A stretch of 64,000 nucleotides of DNA, taken from an uncultured Sporosarcina sp. GTDB lineage: Bacteria; Bacillota; Bacilli; Bacillales_A; Planococcaceae. Of this stretch, positions 46,635 to 56,022 are shown in pieces. The notes beneath the pieces are model-generated. The model was not told the origin of the DNA. It ran no database searches and was given only the letters and a program-made list of their open reading frames with translations. Location: positions 1 to 64,000 of the forward strand of contig CANSAF010000008.1 in NCBI GenBank assembly GCA_947644645.1. The letters run 5' to 3'. The position numbers and the translations under genes are program-made. The stretch's first letter is position 1, and every line of letters begins with the position of its first letter.

Positions 46635-47726
46635 ATGATGAAAGGACTTAAAAAGTGGCGTCTTTTTGCACTCTTAACAGCGCTTACTATTTTCCTTGCA
46701 GGTTGTGGTCAGCAAGAACTTTCTACGCTACTTCCAGCGGGTGAAGTTGCAAAAGACCAGTTCAACTTATTATTATTATCTTCAGGGATCATGTTATTAG
46801 TGATCTTAGTCGTTGTACTTATTTACGTTATCGCATTACTCCGCTTTAGACGTTCTAAGTTAGGCGAAGATCATATTCCTGAACAAGTTGAAGGAAGCCA
46901 TACGCTAGAACTTGTTTGGACAGTTATTCCAATTCTTTTAGTTCTTTTACTTGCAGTACCGACAGTTTACTACACTTATAAATTAGGTGATGTATCTGCA
47001 ATGGTCGCAGTAAATGAAGATGGGGATGCTGAGAACTTAGTCGTGGATGTAACGGCAAAATTATACTGGTGGGAGTTTGAATACCCAGAACTTGGCGTTG
47101 TAACAGCGCAAGAGTTAGTCGTACCTATGGATGAAAGAGTATATTTCAACCTAATTGCAGCTGACGTAAAGCACTCATTCTGGATTCCAGCAGTCGGCGG
47201 TAAACTCGACAATAACGTTGAGAACGTCAACAAGTTTTACTTAACATTTGAAAAAGATTCAAGAGATCTTGATGAAGGTGTATTCTTCGGTAAATGTGCT
47301 GAGCTTTGCGGACCATCACATGCGCTTATGGACTTTAAAGTCAAAACATTAACACGTCCAGAGTTTGATGAGTGGGTTCTTGCAATGCAAGCAACTGAAG
47401 GTGCAACAGCTGATAAAGATTCAGCAGACATGGGTGAAGCGGTATTTGCAAACAGTTGTATTAGCTGTCACGCAGTTAGTGGTGTAGATGACCCAGCATA
47501 CATGGGTGTTGACCACGCAGGTGCTGTAGGACCAAACTTAACAACATTTGGTGACCGTAACCGTGTTGCAGGATTTATGGATCATGATGAAGAGTCACTG
47601 AAAAACTGGATTACAGATACACAGAAATACAAGCCAGGTAACACAATGCCTTCGTTTGATCATTTATCAGATGAGGAGCTAGACGCTTTAACAGGTTATT
47701 TAATGGGTCTAACTATTGAAGAGTAA
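46635..47726 (+). CDS. ctaC: Cytochrome caa3 oxidase subunit II with cytochrome c domain
   Basis: Lipoprotein-anchored subunit of 363 residues. A signal peptide ends at LAGC (Cys about 24), then two transmembrane helices (about residues 42-68 and 90-112), the CuA domain with KHSFW and CAELCGPSH (two Cys, one His, Met downstream), and a fused C-terminal cytochrome c with CISCH (about 275-279) and axial Met in NTMPSF. It accepts electrons from cytochrome c and passes them to CtaD. Confidence 0.95.
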   Translation: MMKGLKKWRLFALLTALTIFLAGCGQQELSTLLPAGEVAKDQFNLLLLSSGIMLLVILVVVLIYVIALLRFRRSKLGEDHIPEQVEGSHTLELVWTVIPILLVLLLAVPTVYYTYKLGDVSAMVAVNEDGDAENLVVDVTAKLYWWEFEYPELGVVTAQELVVPMDERVYFNLIAADVKHSFWIPAVGGKLDNNVENVNKFYLTFEKDSRDLDEGVFFGKCAELCGPSHALMDFKVKTLTRPEFDEWVLAMQATEGATADKDSADMGEAVFANSCISCHAVSGVDDPAYMGVDHAGAVGPNLTTFGDRNRVAGFMDHDEESLKNWITDTQKYKPGNTMPSFDHLSDEELDALTGYLMGLTIEE

Positions 47727-47758
47727 GGTAATTTGAATATGTAGAGGAGGTAAAACAA

Positions 47759-49633
47759 GTGAGTTCAGTTGCTCAAAAGAAAGGCTTCGGCGCGTGGTTA
47801 TGGGATTGGATGACAACAGTCGACCATAAAAAAATTGGTATTCTTTATTTCCTTGGAGGAGCGTTCTTCTTCGTCCTTGGTGGTATAGAAGCAATGATGA
47901 TCCGTATCCAGCTTTTAAATCCGGAGAGTACTTTAATTAGTGCAGGTTTATTTAACCAGTTAATTACAATGCACGGAACGACAATGATTTTCCTAGCAGC
48001 GATGCCAATTTTATTTGGTTTTATGAACGCGATTATGCCACTGCAAATTGGTGCACGTGACGTAGCGTTTCCATTCATTAACTCATTAGGTTTTTGGATG
48101 TTTATGTTCGGTGGAATTTTCTTGAATATTTCATGGCTTGCGGGCGGTGCGCCTGATGCTGGATGGACTTCTTATACGTCACTAGCAATTACTTCACCAG
48201 GTCATGGTGTCGATTTCTATTCGATCGGTTTACAACTTGCAGGGGCAGGTACATTAATGTCAGGGATTAACTTCCTTGTAACAATCATTAATATGCGTGC
48301 ACCGGGAATGACGTATATGCGTATGCCACTATTTACGTGGACAACGTTTATCGCATCAGCGATGATTTTATTCGCATTCCCACCACTTACGGTAGGTCTG
48401 TTTTTCTTAACATTTGATCGTTTGTTCGGAGCAAACTTCTTCGATCATACGATGGGTGGTAACACAATTATTTGGGAGCATATTTTCTGGATTTTTGGTC
48501 ACCCTGAAGTTTATATTCTAATTTTACCGGCATTCGGTATTTTCTCTGAAATATTCCCGACATTCGCTAAAAAGCGTTTATTCGGTTATACTTCAATGGT
48601 TTTTGCAACAGTACTTATTGGTTTCTTAGGATTCATGGTGTGGGCTCACCACATGTTTACAGTTGGTTTAGGTTCGACAGCGAACGCGATTTTCGCGGTT
48701 GCAACAATGGCGATTGCAGTACCTACTGGGGTTAAAATCTTTAACTGGCTGCTCACGATTTGGGGCGGTAGTATTAAAGTGACAACACCAATGTTATACG
48801 CAATTGCATTTATTCCATCATTCGTAATGGGTGGGGTAACAGGTGTAATGCAAGGGGCTGCACCACTGGATTATCAGTTGCATGACTCTTACTTCATCGT
48901 TGCTCACTTCCACTACGTAATTGTAGGTGGGGTAGTATTAGGTATTTTAGCGGCTACACATTATTGGTGGCCAAAAATGTTCGGTACAATGCTTAACGAA
49001 AAACTAGGTAAAGTAACATTCTGGTTCTTCTTTATTGGTTTCCATATGACATTCTTAATCCAACACTGGTTAGGATTCTGGGGAATGCCACGTCGTGTAT
49101 TTACATACATGGATGGTCAAGGGTGGAACTTGGCGAACTATATTAGTACAGTTGGTGCATTCCTCATGGCGATTGGTGTAATCGTTCTTGTGATTAATGC
49201 GATTATGACAACGGTTAAAAATGAACCTGTTGCAAATGATCCATGGGGTGACGGACGTACGCTTGAATGGGCGACACAATCACCACCTTTATACTATAAC
49301 TTCCCACAAACACCACTTGTGCGTGGTTTAGATACAGTATGGATTGAAAAGCAAGAAGGTAATAAATCTGGTTTCACACCAGCAGTTCCATTACAAGATA
49401 TTCATATGCCACATGGTTCGATTATTCCGTTCCTAATGTCATTTGGATTATTCATTGCAGGATTTGGTGCAATGTATCGTTTAGAAACTGCATGGGGCTT
49501 ACCATTATTAATCTTTGGTCTGCTTTGGACATTCGTAGCAATGTCGGTTCGTTCTGTAAAAGACGATCTTGGTTATTATGTTCCAAAAGAAGAAATTTTA
49601 GAGGATATGAAGCGTGAAGGGGGTCAAAAATAA
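47759..49633 (+). CDS. ctaD: Cytochrome caa3 oxidase subunit I
   Basis: Catalytic heme-copper oxidase subunit of 624 residues with 12-14 helices. NQLITMHGTTMIFL holds a heme a His (about residue 68), WIFGHPEVYILILPAFG has the CuB His linked to Tyr (about 244-260), HHMFTVG the other CuB ligands (about 295-301), and HDSYFIVAHFHYVIVGG the heme a3 and a ligands (about 378-394). It starts with GTG after GAGGAGG. Type A1 K- and D-channel assignment was not attempted. Confidence 0.96.
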   Translation: MSSVAQKKGFGAWLWDWMTTVDHKKIGILYFLGGAFFFVLGGIEAMMIRIQLLNPESTLISAGLFNQLITMHGTTMIFLAAMPILFGFMNAIMPLQIGARDVAFPFINSLGFWMFMFGGIFLNISWLAGGAPDAGWTSYTSLAITSPGHGVDFYSIGLQLAGAGTLMSGINFLVTIINMRAPGMTYMRMPLFTWTTFIASAMILFAFPPLTVGLFFLTFDRLFGANFFDHTMGGNTIIWEHIFWIFGHPEVYILILPAFGIFSEIFPTFAKKRLFGYTSMVFATVLIGFLGFMVWAHHMFTVGLGSTANAIFAVATMAIAVPTGVKIFNWLLTIWGGSIKVTTPMLYAIAFIPSFVMGGVTGVMQGAAPLDYQLHDSYFIVAHFHYVIVGGVVLGILAATHYWWPKMFGTMLNEKLGKVTFWFFFIGFHMTFLIQHWLGFWGMPRRVFTYMDGQGWNLANYISTVGAFLMAIGVIVLVINAIMTTVKNEPVANDPWGDGRTLEWATQSPPLYYNFPQTPLVRGLDTVWIEKQEGNKSGFTPAVPLQDIHMPHGSIIPFLMSFGLFIAGFGAMYRLETAWGLPLLIFGLLWTFVAMSVRSVKDDLGYYVPKEEILEDMKREGGQK

Positions 49634-50259
49634 TGGATTTAAATCAGAAATTCACCCCTGAAACTTGGCCCGAGAAACCTGAACTGGCGACGTTCGAAGG
49701 TAAAAATAAGTTCGTTGGTTTCTGGCTCTTCCTTGGTGGAGAAGTAATTTTATTTGCGACGTTATTTGCGACATACTTAGCGTTAAAAAATAAAGGGCCA
49801 GAGGGTCTGGAGTTCACTACACAAGGACTATTTGAATTACCACTTGTATTTGTTATGACGATGTTATTATTAACATCTTCATTAACAAGTGTTTATGCAA
49901 TGTATCACTTAAGAAACTTCAACTTTAGAAAGATGCAATTATGGCTTGGATTTACAGCATTTTTAGGGCTAGGTTTCTTAATGCTTGAAGTATATGAGTT
50001 CGTTCACTATGTAGGTTTAGGCTTCACATATGGAAATAGTGCGTTCAGTTCTGCATTCTATACGCTTGTCGGAACACATGGTTTCCACGTGGCAATCGGA
50101 CTTGTTTGGATTACGTTATTAATTTTCAGAAATGCGAAGCGTGGTTTAAACTTATATAACGCGTCTAAGTACTATACATTCTCGTTATATTGGCATTTCA
50201 TTGACGTTGTCTGGGTATTCATCTTCACTGCAGTCTATTTGATGGGAGTGGTAGGTTAA
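49633..50259 (+). CDS. ctaE: Cytochrome caa3 oxidase subunit III
   Basis: Membrane subunit of 208 residues with five helices. FWLFLGGEVILFATLFATYLAL (about residues 30-51), SVYAMYHLR and GTHGFHVAIGLVWI are family landmarks. The ATG overlaps the ctaD stop (TAATG), so translation is coupled. Confidence 0.95.
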   Translation: MDLNQKFTPETWPEKPELATFEGKNKFVGFWLFLGGEVILFATLFATYLALKNKGPEGLEFTTQGLFELPLVFVMTMLLLTSSLTSVYAMYHLRNFNFRKMQLWLGFTAFLGLGFLMLEVYEFVHYVGLGFTYGNSAFSSAFYTLVGTHGFHVAIGLVWITLLIFRNAKRGLNLYNASKYYTFSLYWHFIDVVWVFIFTAVYLMGVVG

Positions 50260-50260
50260 T

Positions 50261-50611
50261 ATGGCAGAATTCGAAATTTATGAAAAGACACAGAGTGAGC
50301 TGGAAATTGGCAGACTACGTGCGAAAAGAGGTATGCGTGCGCAAGTAATCATGTTCTCGATGATGATTTTCTTGACAATGCTTTCTTTTTCAATCGTATT
50401 GGCATATAATGCTGACATTATTGGTTTTTCTAAGTTTTTCGTAATTCCAGTAATTTTATTATTCGCGGCTGTTCAAGTTGGCTTACAACTGTATTATTTC
50501 ATGCATATGAATGAAGAAGGTCACGGAATTCCTGAAATGTTCATGTTTACAGGAGCATTGATTGCATTCCTGATTGTTCTAACTTTCGTTACAATCGTTT
50601 GGTGGAACTAA
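50261..50611 (+). CDS. ctaF: Cytochrome caa3 oxidase subunit IV
   Basis: Small membrane subunit of 116 residues with three helices (about 30-50, 58-78 and 88-108), of the COX4_pro type. YYFMHMNEEGHG is a recognisable block. It begins two nt after ctaE and is followed by a terminator, closing ctaCDEF. Confidence 0.92.
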   Translation: MAEFEIYEKTQSELEIGRLRAKRGMRAQVIMFSMMIFLTMLSFSIVLAYNADIIGFSKFFVIPVILLFAAVQVGLQLYYFMHMNEEGHGIPEMFMFTGALIAFLIVLTFVTIVWWN

Positions 50612-50617
50612 TATGAA

Positions 50618-50668
50618 TGAGGAGGCTGTCTGGTAGCATTGCTATCAGACGCCTCTTTTTTATTGAGA
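50618..50668 (+). terminator. Terminator after ctaF
   Basis: GAGGCTGTCTGGTAGC pairs with GCTATCAGACGCCTC followed by TTTTTTATT. Confidence 0.92.
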
Positions 50669-50779
50669 TAAAAGCAATTTTTTTATTCGAAATTATCATT
50701 TGTCATAGTTCATTCATTGAGTTCACCATGCTGTTTGTTTTATAATGGAAGGACAGACTAGAAGAAGGAGCGATGGCGA

Positions 50780-51703
50780 ATGCCTTTAAGTATATTTGGA
50801 TTTCGGGCGTTATGGAGTCCGTATTACGCATTAGCACTACTTGCTGTAGTTGTTCTTTATTTTTTAATTACAGTAAAATGGCGTCATAAATTTGAAAATA
50901 GTACGGCGTTAACGAAAAAGGAAGCAAGTTTCTTTTTATTAGGGATGGCTTTACTTTATATTTTGAAAGGGTCTCCAGTTGATTTATTAGGTCATATTTT
51001 ATTTACTGTCCATATGGTACAAATGGCTTTCTTATTATTACTGGTTGCACCGATATTTATTATGGGTATTCCGAATTGGATATGGGAAAAAATATTTGAA
51101 GTGAAAATCATCGATAAAATTTTCAGGTTTTTCACGAAACCACTCATTGCCTTATTAATGTTTGGTTTAGCGTTTTCTGCTTATCACTATCCAATGATTT
51201 TAGATGAAGTAAAATTAAGCTTAATCGGTCACGCATTATTTACGACAGTAGTGTTTATGTCTGCGATTTTTTATTGGTGGCCAGTTGTCAATACATTAGA
51301 AGATCAACCAAAAGTACATGGTTTAAAAAAGATTGGTTATGTCATTTTAAGTGCGATTTTAATTACTCCGGCTTGTACATTAATTATTTTCGCGGATACG
51401 CCGATGTATGCAACGTATACGGACGGTGAGGCGTGGTTGCAGGCAATGGCGCTTTGTGTTCCTTCAGGGACGTTAGCGGGGCTTTCAGGACTTGGTATTT
51501 CAGGTCCTGAAATGTTTACGGACATGTCTCCTTTATATGACCAGCAACTTGGTGGAATTTTGATGAAAGTATCACAAGAATTGATTTATGTATTTGTTAT
51601 TGGAAAAATCTTTTACTCATGGGCAAATGATGAAAGAAAAAATGCCGATGAAATTACAAGACAAGAATTATTAAAACACCAAGCATTACATTCAAACAGG
51701 TAA
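50780..51703 (+). CDS. ctaG: CtaG, cytochrome oxidase assembly membrane protein
   Basis: Caa3_CtaG-family membrane protein of 307 residues with about seven helices, required for caa3 oxidase formation and probably copper delivery. GSPVDLLGHILFTVHMVQMA (about residues 65-84) has the conserved His pair; AFSAYHYPMI and YWWPVVN follow. The ATG has AAGGAGCG upstream. It has its own leader after the ctaF terminator. Confidence 0.93.
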   Translation: MPLSIFGFRALWSPYYALALLAVVVLYFLITVKWRHKFENSTALTKKEASFFLLGMALLYILKGSPVDLLGHILFTVHMVQMAFLLLLVAPIFIMGIPNWIWEKIFEVKIIDKIFRFFTKPLIALLMFGLAFSAYHYPMILDEVKLSLIGHALFTTVVFMSAIFYWWPVVNTLEDQPKVHGLKKIGYVILSAILITPACTLIIFADTPMYATYTDGEAWLQAMALCVPSGTLAGLSGLGISGPEMFTDMSPLYDQQLGGILMKVSQELIYVFVIGKIFYSWANDERKNADEITRQELLKHQALHSNR

Positions 51704-51706
51704 AAC

Positions 51707-51767
51707 CAGGAGCTTGTTCAAAAAGTCTAAGTGCGTGACTTTTTGAACAGCTCCATTTTTTTGTATG
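51707..51767 (+). terminator. Terminator after ctaG (shared family)
   Basis: GGAGCTTGTTCAAAAAGTC pairs with GACTTTTTGAACAGCTCC followed by ATTTTTTTG. Confidence 0.92.
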
Positions 51768-51832
51768 CGTTTAGTTGATGCTTTCTTTTAGTGATTGGAT
51801 GATCCGTTCATGTACACCCAAACTCAATAAAA

Positions 51833-51892
51833 CAAAAAAGGGAGGCGCCTTGAAAGTCACGAACTTCGACTTTCAACAGCAGCCTCATATTT
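51833..51892 (-). terminator. Terminator of ytvI-like gene (shared family)
   Basis: On the minus strand, GAGGCTGCTGTTGAAAGTC pairs with GACTTTCAAGGCGCCTC followed by CCTTTTTTG, with loop GAAGTTCGT. Confidence 0.92.
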
Positions 51893-52943
51893 TTAGGTTA
51901 AAACGGATAATATTCGCTTCTCGTGCAGTTGTAAATAAAATGACGATGAGTGGCCCAATGAAAAATCCTAAAAAACCAAATAATTTTAAACCGATAAACA
52001 TGGCAACCAATGTTGGTAAAGGTTTAAGTCCGATTTGAGAACCCATCACTTTCGGTTCAACCGTTCTGCGGATAATAAGTAAAACCGCTGCAAGAATGGC
52101 TAATTTCGTACCAGTACCGATATCCCCACTCACGAAATAATAAAGCGCCCACGGTCCTAAAATAATAATTGAACCAAGAATTGGGATTAAATCGATAATC
52201 CAAATGACAAATGACATGACGAGCGCATATTCTGGTTTAATCATAAAGAGCCCAATTAATGAAACAGCCAAAATAATTAAGCTAACGAGAAATTGTGCTT
52301 TCAAAAAACCAAATAAAATAGAATTTAATTTCGTGACCATAAAGCGAACTTTTTCTTCTGTTGACTTTGTTAAAGATTTAAACACCATCTTCTTCAATTC
52401 TGGCAGTTCTAACATAAATAGGAATAAGGCAATGATAAAAACAATTAAACTGACTAAGAAATTAGGAACTTCAGTTAAAAGTGCTGTGATTTTTTCATAA
52501 CTAATTAATTCTAAAATGGATGTCCGCATTGAATCGAAGATGTTTTTAAACTCGTCTTGGATTCCATCTAGTACTTCTTTGGGCATGCCATCAGTAAAAT
52601 GGAAAAGTTTATTTTGCATATCAATCCACATACCCGAAAAAGTATTGAAATATTCTGGTGCTGCTTGGGTAAAATCGATAATTTTTCCAATGAGTTGGGT
52701 AACTGTATAATATAATAGCGATGAAATAATCGCTAAAATAAAAATAAAGACAGAAATCACAGCGGTTTTCCTTGTCCACTTAAATTGCTTTTCAACGAGC
52801 CTAACGAGCGGATCGATAAGCATTGCGGTAAGTCCCGCGAATATGATAGGCAAGGAGACTGGAATAATATAAAAGAAAACGAATATTAGAAAAATAACGC
52901 CGAGTAAAATCATAAAATTTCGTTTTGTAAACCATTTGGACAA
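51885..52943 (-). CDS. AI-2E/YtvI-family membrane transporter
   Basis: Membrane protein of 352 residues with paired N-terminal helices, a soluble middle segment and a C-terminal helix cluster, the PF01594 (YtvI, TqsA, PerM) pattern. The landmark DLIPILGSIIILGPWALYYF is near residue 245. TTG 52943 is chosen because GGAGG lies eight nt upstream; the frame's earlier TTG (52958) begins the ribosome site itself. In this family roles range from AI-2 export to Na+/H+ exchange and a sporulation-linked protein, so function is open. Confidence 0.83.
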   Translation of the reverse strand: MSKWFTKRNFMILLGVIFLIFVFFYIIPVSLPIIFAGLTAMLIDPLVRLVEKQFKWTRKTAVISVFIFILAIISSLLYYTVTQLIGKIIDFTQAAPEYFNTFSGMWIDMQNKLFHFTDGMPKEVLDGIQDEFKNIFDSMRTSILELISYEKITALLTEVPNFLVSLIVFIIALFLFMLELPELKKMVFKSLTKSTEEKVRFMVTKLNSILFGFLKAQFLVSLIILAVSLIGLFMIKPEYALVMSFVIWIIDLIPILGSIIILGPWALYYFVSGDIGTGTKLAILAAVLLIIRRTVEPKVMGSQIGLKPLPTLVAMFIGLKLFGFLGFFIGPLIVILFTTAREANIIRFNLKI

Positions 52944-53035
52944 TACATATTCCTCCAATAAAATTGATTACTTTAATTATAACCAAATATTTTCTTTTGA
53001 ATAGAGCTTTTTTGTTTCGGCGTAAATTATTTTTG

Positions 53036-53092
53036 AAAAAAGAGCATTTGGATTGTCTTTAATTAGACTTTCCAAATGCTCTTTTTGCTTGA
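53036..53092. terminator. Bidirectional terminator downstream of yugN
   Basis: AGAGCATTTGGATTGTCT pairs with AGACTTTCCAAATGCTCT with T-runs on both sides. Confidence 0.9.
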
Positions 53093-53461
53093 TTAAGCTT
53101 TTTTAAGATTATGTTTCTCAAGTGCTGCATAAACTTGTTTTAAAGTCTCTTCACAGTCTTTTAAAAGGCTTTTAGGGAAATGCTCATCTTCACCGTACTC
53201 TACGCCGAATGGGTAGTAGTGTTTGCCAACGACAGGCTTTTTAAGTTGGATAATTGCATTACGTGCATCCACATCGCCTTCAAGCGCGTAACCGAAAATA
53301 CGTAAGTAGAATGTACCTTCTTTAAGCGTATATTTTTTATCGTAAGTGACACGCTCATAGTCCCATTGTCCACCACGTACTAAATTATGCTGTAGCATGA
53401 TTTCATCGAGTATGAAAATTTCAGAAACGATATTTTCAACATTAGTGTTTTCAAAATACAT
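53093..53461 (-). CDS. YugN-like family protein
   Basis: Soluble protein of 122 residues matching the YugN-like family, with MLQHNLVRGGQWDYERVTYD, FYLRIFGYALEGDVD and KPVVGKHYYPFGVEYGE as conserved blocks. AAGGAGG precedes the ATG. Function unknown. It is placed between ytvI and ylbC, unlike the B. subtilis order. Confidence 0.85.
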   Translation of the reverse strand: MYFENTNVENIVSEIFILDEIMLQHNLVRGGQWDYERVTYDKKYTLKEGTFYLRIFGYALEGDVDARNAIIQLKKPVVGKHYYPFGVEYGEDEHFPKSLLKDCEETLKQVYAALEKHNLKKA

Positions 53462-53873
53462 TTATTAAATCCTCCTTTTATCATCGTCCAGTCAATATAC
53501 TATACCTATCCATAATAGAACAATTTGGTCATAGTTGCAATGGCAAGATTGTGTCTACACAATTTAGACTTCGACGTGATGTTATTAGACAAAAGTATTT
53601 TCCCCTAAAATAAAATAAAAAAGTAATCAATTTTATTCGTAATTCAAATTAATATGGATTATGATTAAATTAAGTGATTTTTTATAAATGATGAAGATTT
53701 ATTATGAAGCGTAGTGAAGAAAAGTTGGTCAGATTAAGAGACCTTTTAAGGATAGAATCTTTGTAAATTTCATCGAAAGAAGCTCAAAAGAGGGAGCGAA
53801 TGACGTGAAATGAACGAATACTCAAACAGATGGCGTATAGATTGCCATGATTTCATTGAAAGCAGGGATTATT
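53462..53873. other. Gene-free stretch upstream of ylbC
   Basis: AT-rich, 412 bases, with the yugN ribosome site at its left edge. A 20-codon frame (MKRSEEKLVRLRDLLRIESL) near 53704 lacks a good ribosome site and is not called. GAGGGAGCG at about 53790 is followed by an ATG that stops after two codons. No clear promoter or repeat was found. Confidence 0.4.
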
Positions 53874-54992
53874 TTGAAGAAGATTATTAGAATAGCGGTG
53901 CTGCTTATTCTTGTCCTCATTCTGTTTTATGTAATGGGAAATTGGGAGAAAGATAATAAGCCTTTAGAATCTCCAGTGAAACACGGTTCTGCAGTACCTG
54001 TTGAAGATAAAGGAATTGGTTCTGCCATTCCACAAACATCAAGACCAGATGAAGGTTTATCGATTTATATTGGAAAGTCTGTTGAAGAAATTGTAGAAAA
54101 TTTTGGCGAGCCAGATCGCATTGAACCTTCTTATTATCCGTATGATTGGTGGGTTTATCAAAAAGACTATCAAATCATTGTAGGCGTGACGCATGATGGT
54201 TTGGTAAATCAACTATACACAGCAACGGATCAAACAAATATTGCACCTTTTGAGATGGGGCAATCCATCGATGATATTTACCGTTTTACAATTGTTGGTT
54301 CTGAAGTCGATGTAGAGCTTGATGAAAATAGCTATACATTTTCATTGAATAGTGAGGATATGCAAACACGTCCTTTAATTATTTTCCAAGATTTATTTGC
54401 ACAATTATATATCGACCGGGAAAAAGGTGAGTTAAAAGGCATTCGTTTTATTGATCCGGAAACTTTAATTCTTCATCAACCTTATGAAATGACTTATATG
54501 GGCGAATTGCTCGTAGCGAAACCGCCATCTTCAGCACAGTTATTAGAAGGGAATCAAACAGCTGAAAGGCAAATTTTTGAAATCACTAATTTAATTAGAA
54601 AAAGTTATCGATTACCGGAGTTACAGCGGGATTATACTTTAGGGCAATTTGCGAGGAAGCATAGCGAAATGCTCGCTTTTGAAAATATTGGTCAAGAAGA
54701 AACTGAGAAGATTGACAGTTTAACGAATCGGTTGAAGTTAGCCGAAATTGAACATAAAAAAGCGGGGGAGAATACAGCATTTCATTATGCTGACGCGATT
54801 GAAGCGGTACATGGTTGGCTGAATTCGCCAGAACATCGAAAAGTACTTTTAGGGAAAGATTTTACACATATGGGCACAGGAGCATATGGCAATTATTTTA
54901 CCCAAACGTTTATCAAGTCTGTAGCGGATGGAAATGATGAAATCGAGGAAGAAGATTCAACACCTATTTCAAGAGGAGAAAATATAGAATGA
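53874..54992 (+). CDS. ylbC: YlbC-like secreted CAP-domain protein
   Basis: Membrane-anchored or secreted protein of 372 residues. After an N-terminal hydrophobic segment (about 4-22) comes a CAP-associated domain (IGKSVEEIVENFGEPD and later QSIDDIYRFT), then a CAP/SCP domain from about residue 235 with TNLIRKSYRLPELQRD, ARKHSEMLAF, GENTAFHY and WLNSPEHRKVLL. The CAP His/Glu cavity residues are kept. TTG 53874 gives MKKIIRIAVLL with AGGGA upstream; ATG 53847 is the alternative. Function unknown. Confidence 0.83.
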   Translation: MKKIIRIAVLLILVLILFYVMGNWEKDNKPLESPVKHGSAVPVEDKGIGSAIPQTSRPDEGLSIYIGKSVEEIVENFGEPDRIEPSYYPYDWWVYQKDYQIIVGVTHDGLVNQLYTATDQTNIAPFEMGQSIDDIYRFTIVGSEVDVELDENSYTFSLNSEDMQTRPLIIFQDLFAQLYIDREKGELKGIRFIDPETLILHQPYEMTYMGELLVAKPPSSAQLLEGNQTAERQIFEITNLIRKSYRLPELQRDYTLGQFARKHSEMLAFENIGQEETEKIDSLTNRLKLAEIEHKKAGENTAFHYADAIEAVHGWLNSPEHRKVLLGKDFTHMGTGAYGNYFTQTFIKSVADGNDEIEEEDSTPISRGENIE

Positions 54993-54995
54993 AAG

Positions 54996-55052
54996 TAGAG
55001 GCGTCTTAAAAGTCGAAGGGTCACGACGATTAGGACGCCTCTTGTTTTCATA
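54996..55052 (+). terminator. Terminator after ylbC (shared family)
   Basis: GAGGCGTCTTAAAAGTCG pairs with CGACGATTAGGACGCCTC followed by TTGTTTT. Confidence 0.88.
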
Positions 55053-55100
55053 TACGTGAAAGCGAGTTAAGAAAAACCACAATAAACAAGTTAAACGCTT

Positions 55101-55835
55101 TTATTGTAAGCCAATCCAAGTACCTGTCTCATCATGGGTAATGCCTCTAATATATAATGGAATCGATTTTTCTTCTGCCCAAAGTGCCGCTTTTTTTTGA
55201 ACAATGCCATTATCATCTGTTAATAGTTCAAGGAATTGTTCGAAAGTTAAAAAATCGAATTTTTCATAAGTCGTTACAATATCAGGATCTCCAGTAAGTA
55301 CACCAGGTACATCTTTAAAAAATTCAACATGAGTTGCTTGCAGGGCATCTGCCAATGCAACGGCTGTTAAATCACTTCCTCCTCTTCCTAATGTCATTAC
55401 ATCTCCTTTCTGGTTCATTCCTTGAAATCCCGGAATAATAATACAATCGAGTTCTTCAAACGTTTGTAAAATAAAAGCTGTATCGATATCAGTAATTTTT
55501 GCAGCACCGAATGCTCCTGTCGTCATCATGCCAGATTGTTTGCCGTGCAGCACTTTGTTATTAATCCCAAATTGCTGCAGTTCAGCAGATAGAACTGCAG
55601 CAGCAATCAGTTCCCCACAAGAAGCAATTAAATCTTTAGATGCGGCATCATAAGCGAGTGCTTCCGAAAGTGTTATTAAGCTATCTGTCGCATAAGGGTC
55701 TCCGAAGCGTCCGATTGCAGAAACGATAATGACAACTTTTTTATGTTTTTTTAAAGCTTGTTGTATATGGAGCATACTGTAGTTTCTCATTTCTTCATCT
55801 TGCATTGCAACACCGCCAAATTTTTGCACAATCAT
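55101..55835 (-). CDS. DapG-like aspartokinase catalytic domain without ACT domains
   Basis: Amino-acid kinase-fold protein of 244 residues. MIVQKFGG at the start, VVIIVSAIGRFGDPYATDSL (about 33-52), SCGELIAAAVLSAEL (about 71-85), GRGGSDLTAVALADAL (about 157-172) and KDVPGVLTGDPDIV (about 180-193) parallel B. subtilis aspartokinase I (DapG). The usual Thr-Ser-Val after FGG is Val-Ala-Met. It stops where the kinase domain normally ends (GTWIGLQ), so both ACT regulatory domains are absent and no remnant follows. ATG 55835 has TTGGGGAC upstream. Divergent from the MurE-like gene. Confidence 0.8.
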   Translation of the reverse strand: MIVQKFGGVAMQDEEMRNYSMLHIQQALKKHKKVVIIVSAIGRFGDPYATDSLITLSEALAYDAASKDLIASCGELIAAAVLSAELQQFGINNKVLHGKQSGMMTTGAFGAAKITDIDTAFILQTFEELDCIIIPGFQGMNQKGDVMTLGRGGSDLTAVALADALQATHVEFFKDVPGVLTGDPDIVTTYEKFDFLTFEQFLELLTDDNGIVQKKAALWAEEKSIPLYIRGITHDETGTWIGLQ

Positions 55836-56022
55836 AAAAGTCCCCAACTTTCTTCGTGTCATTCAAAACATTCTATTCATACGATAATCCAGAAGTGTTT
55901 TCATTTAACTAAATGTAGGCGTCGTTTTTTGCTTGATAAATGGCGCAATTGAAGGTAAAGCAAATCGTACGTTTTCAATAGCATATTCAATGTTTATAAA
56001 AATGTTCAGGGAGGAGAAGGCT

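Noticed and set aside
55868..55890. Sigma-E-like -10 CATACGAT upstream of the MurE-like gene
   Set aside because: The -35 match (GTCAT) is partial and the spacer is too short, so it was not called a sporulation promoter.
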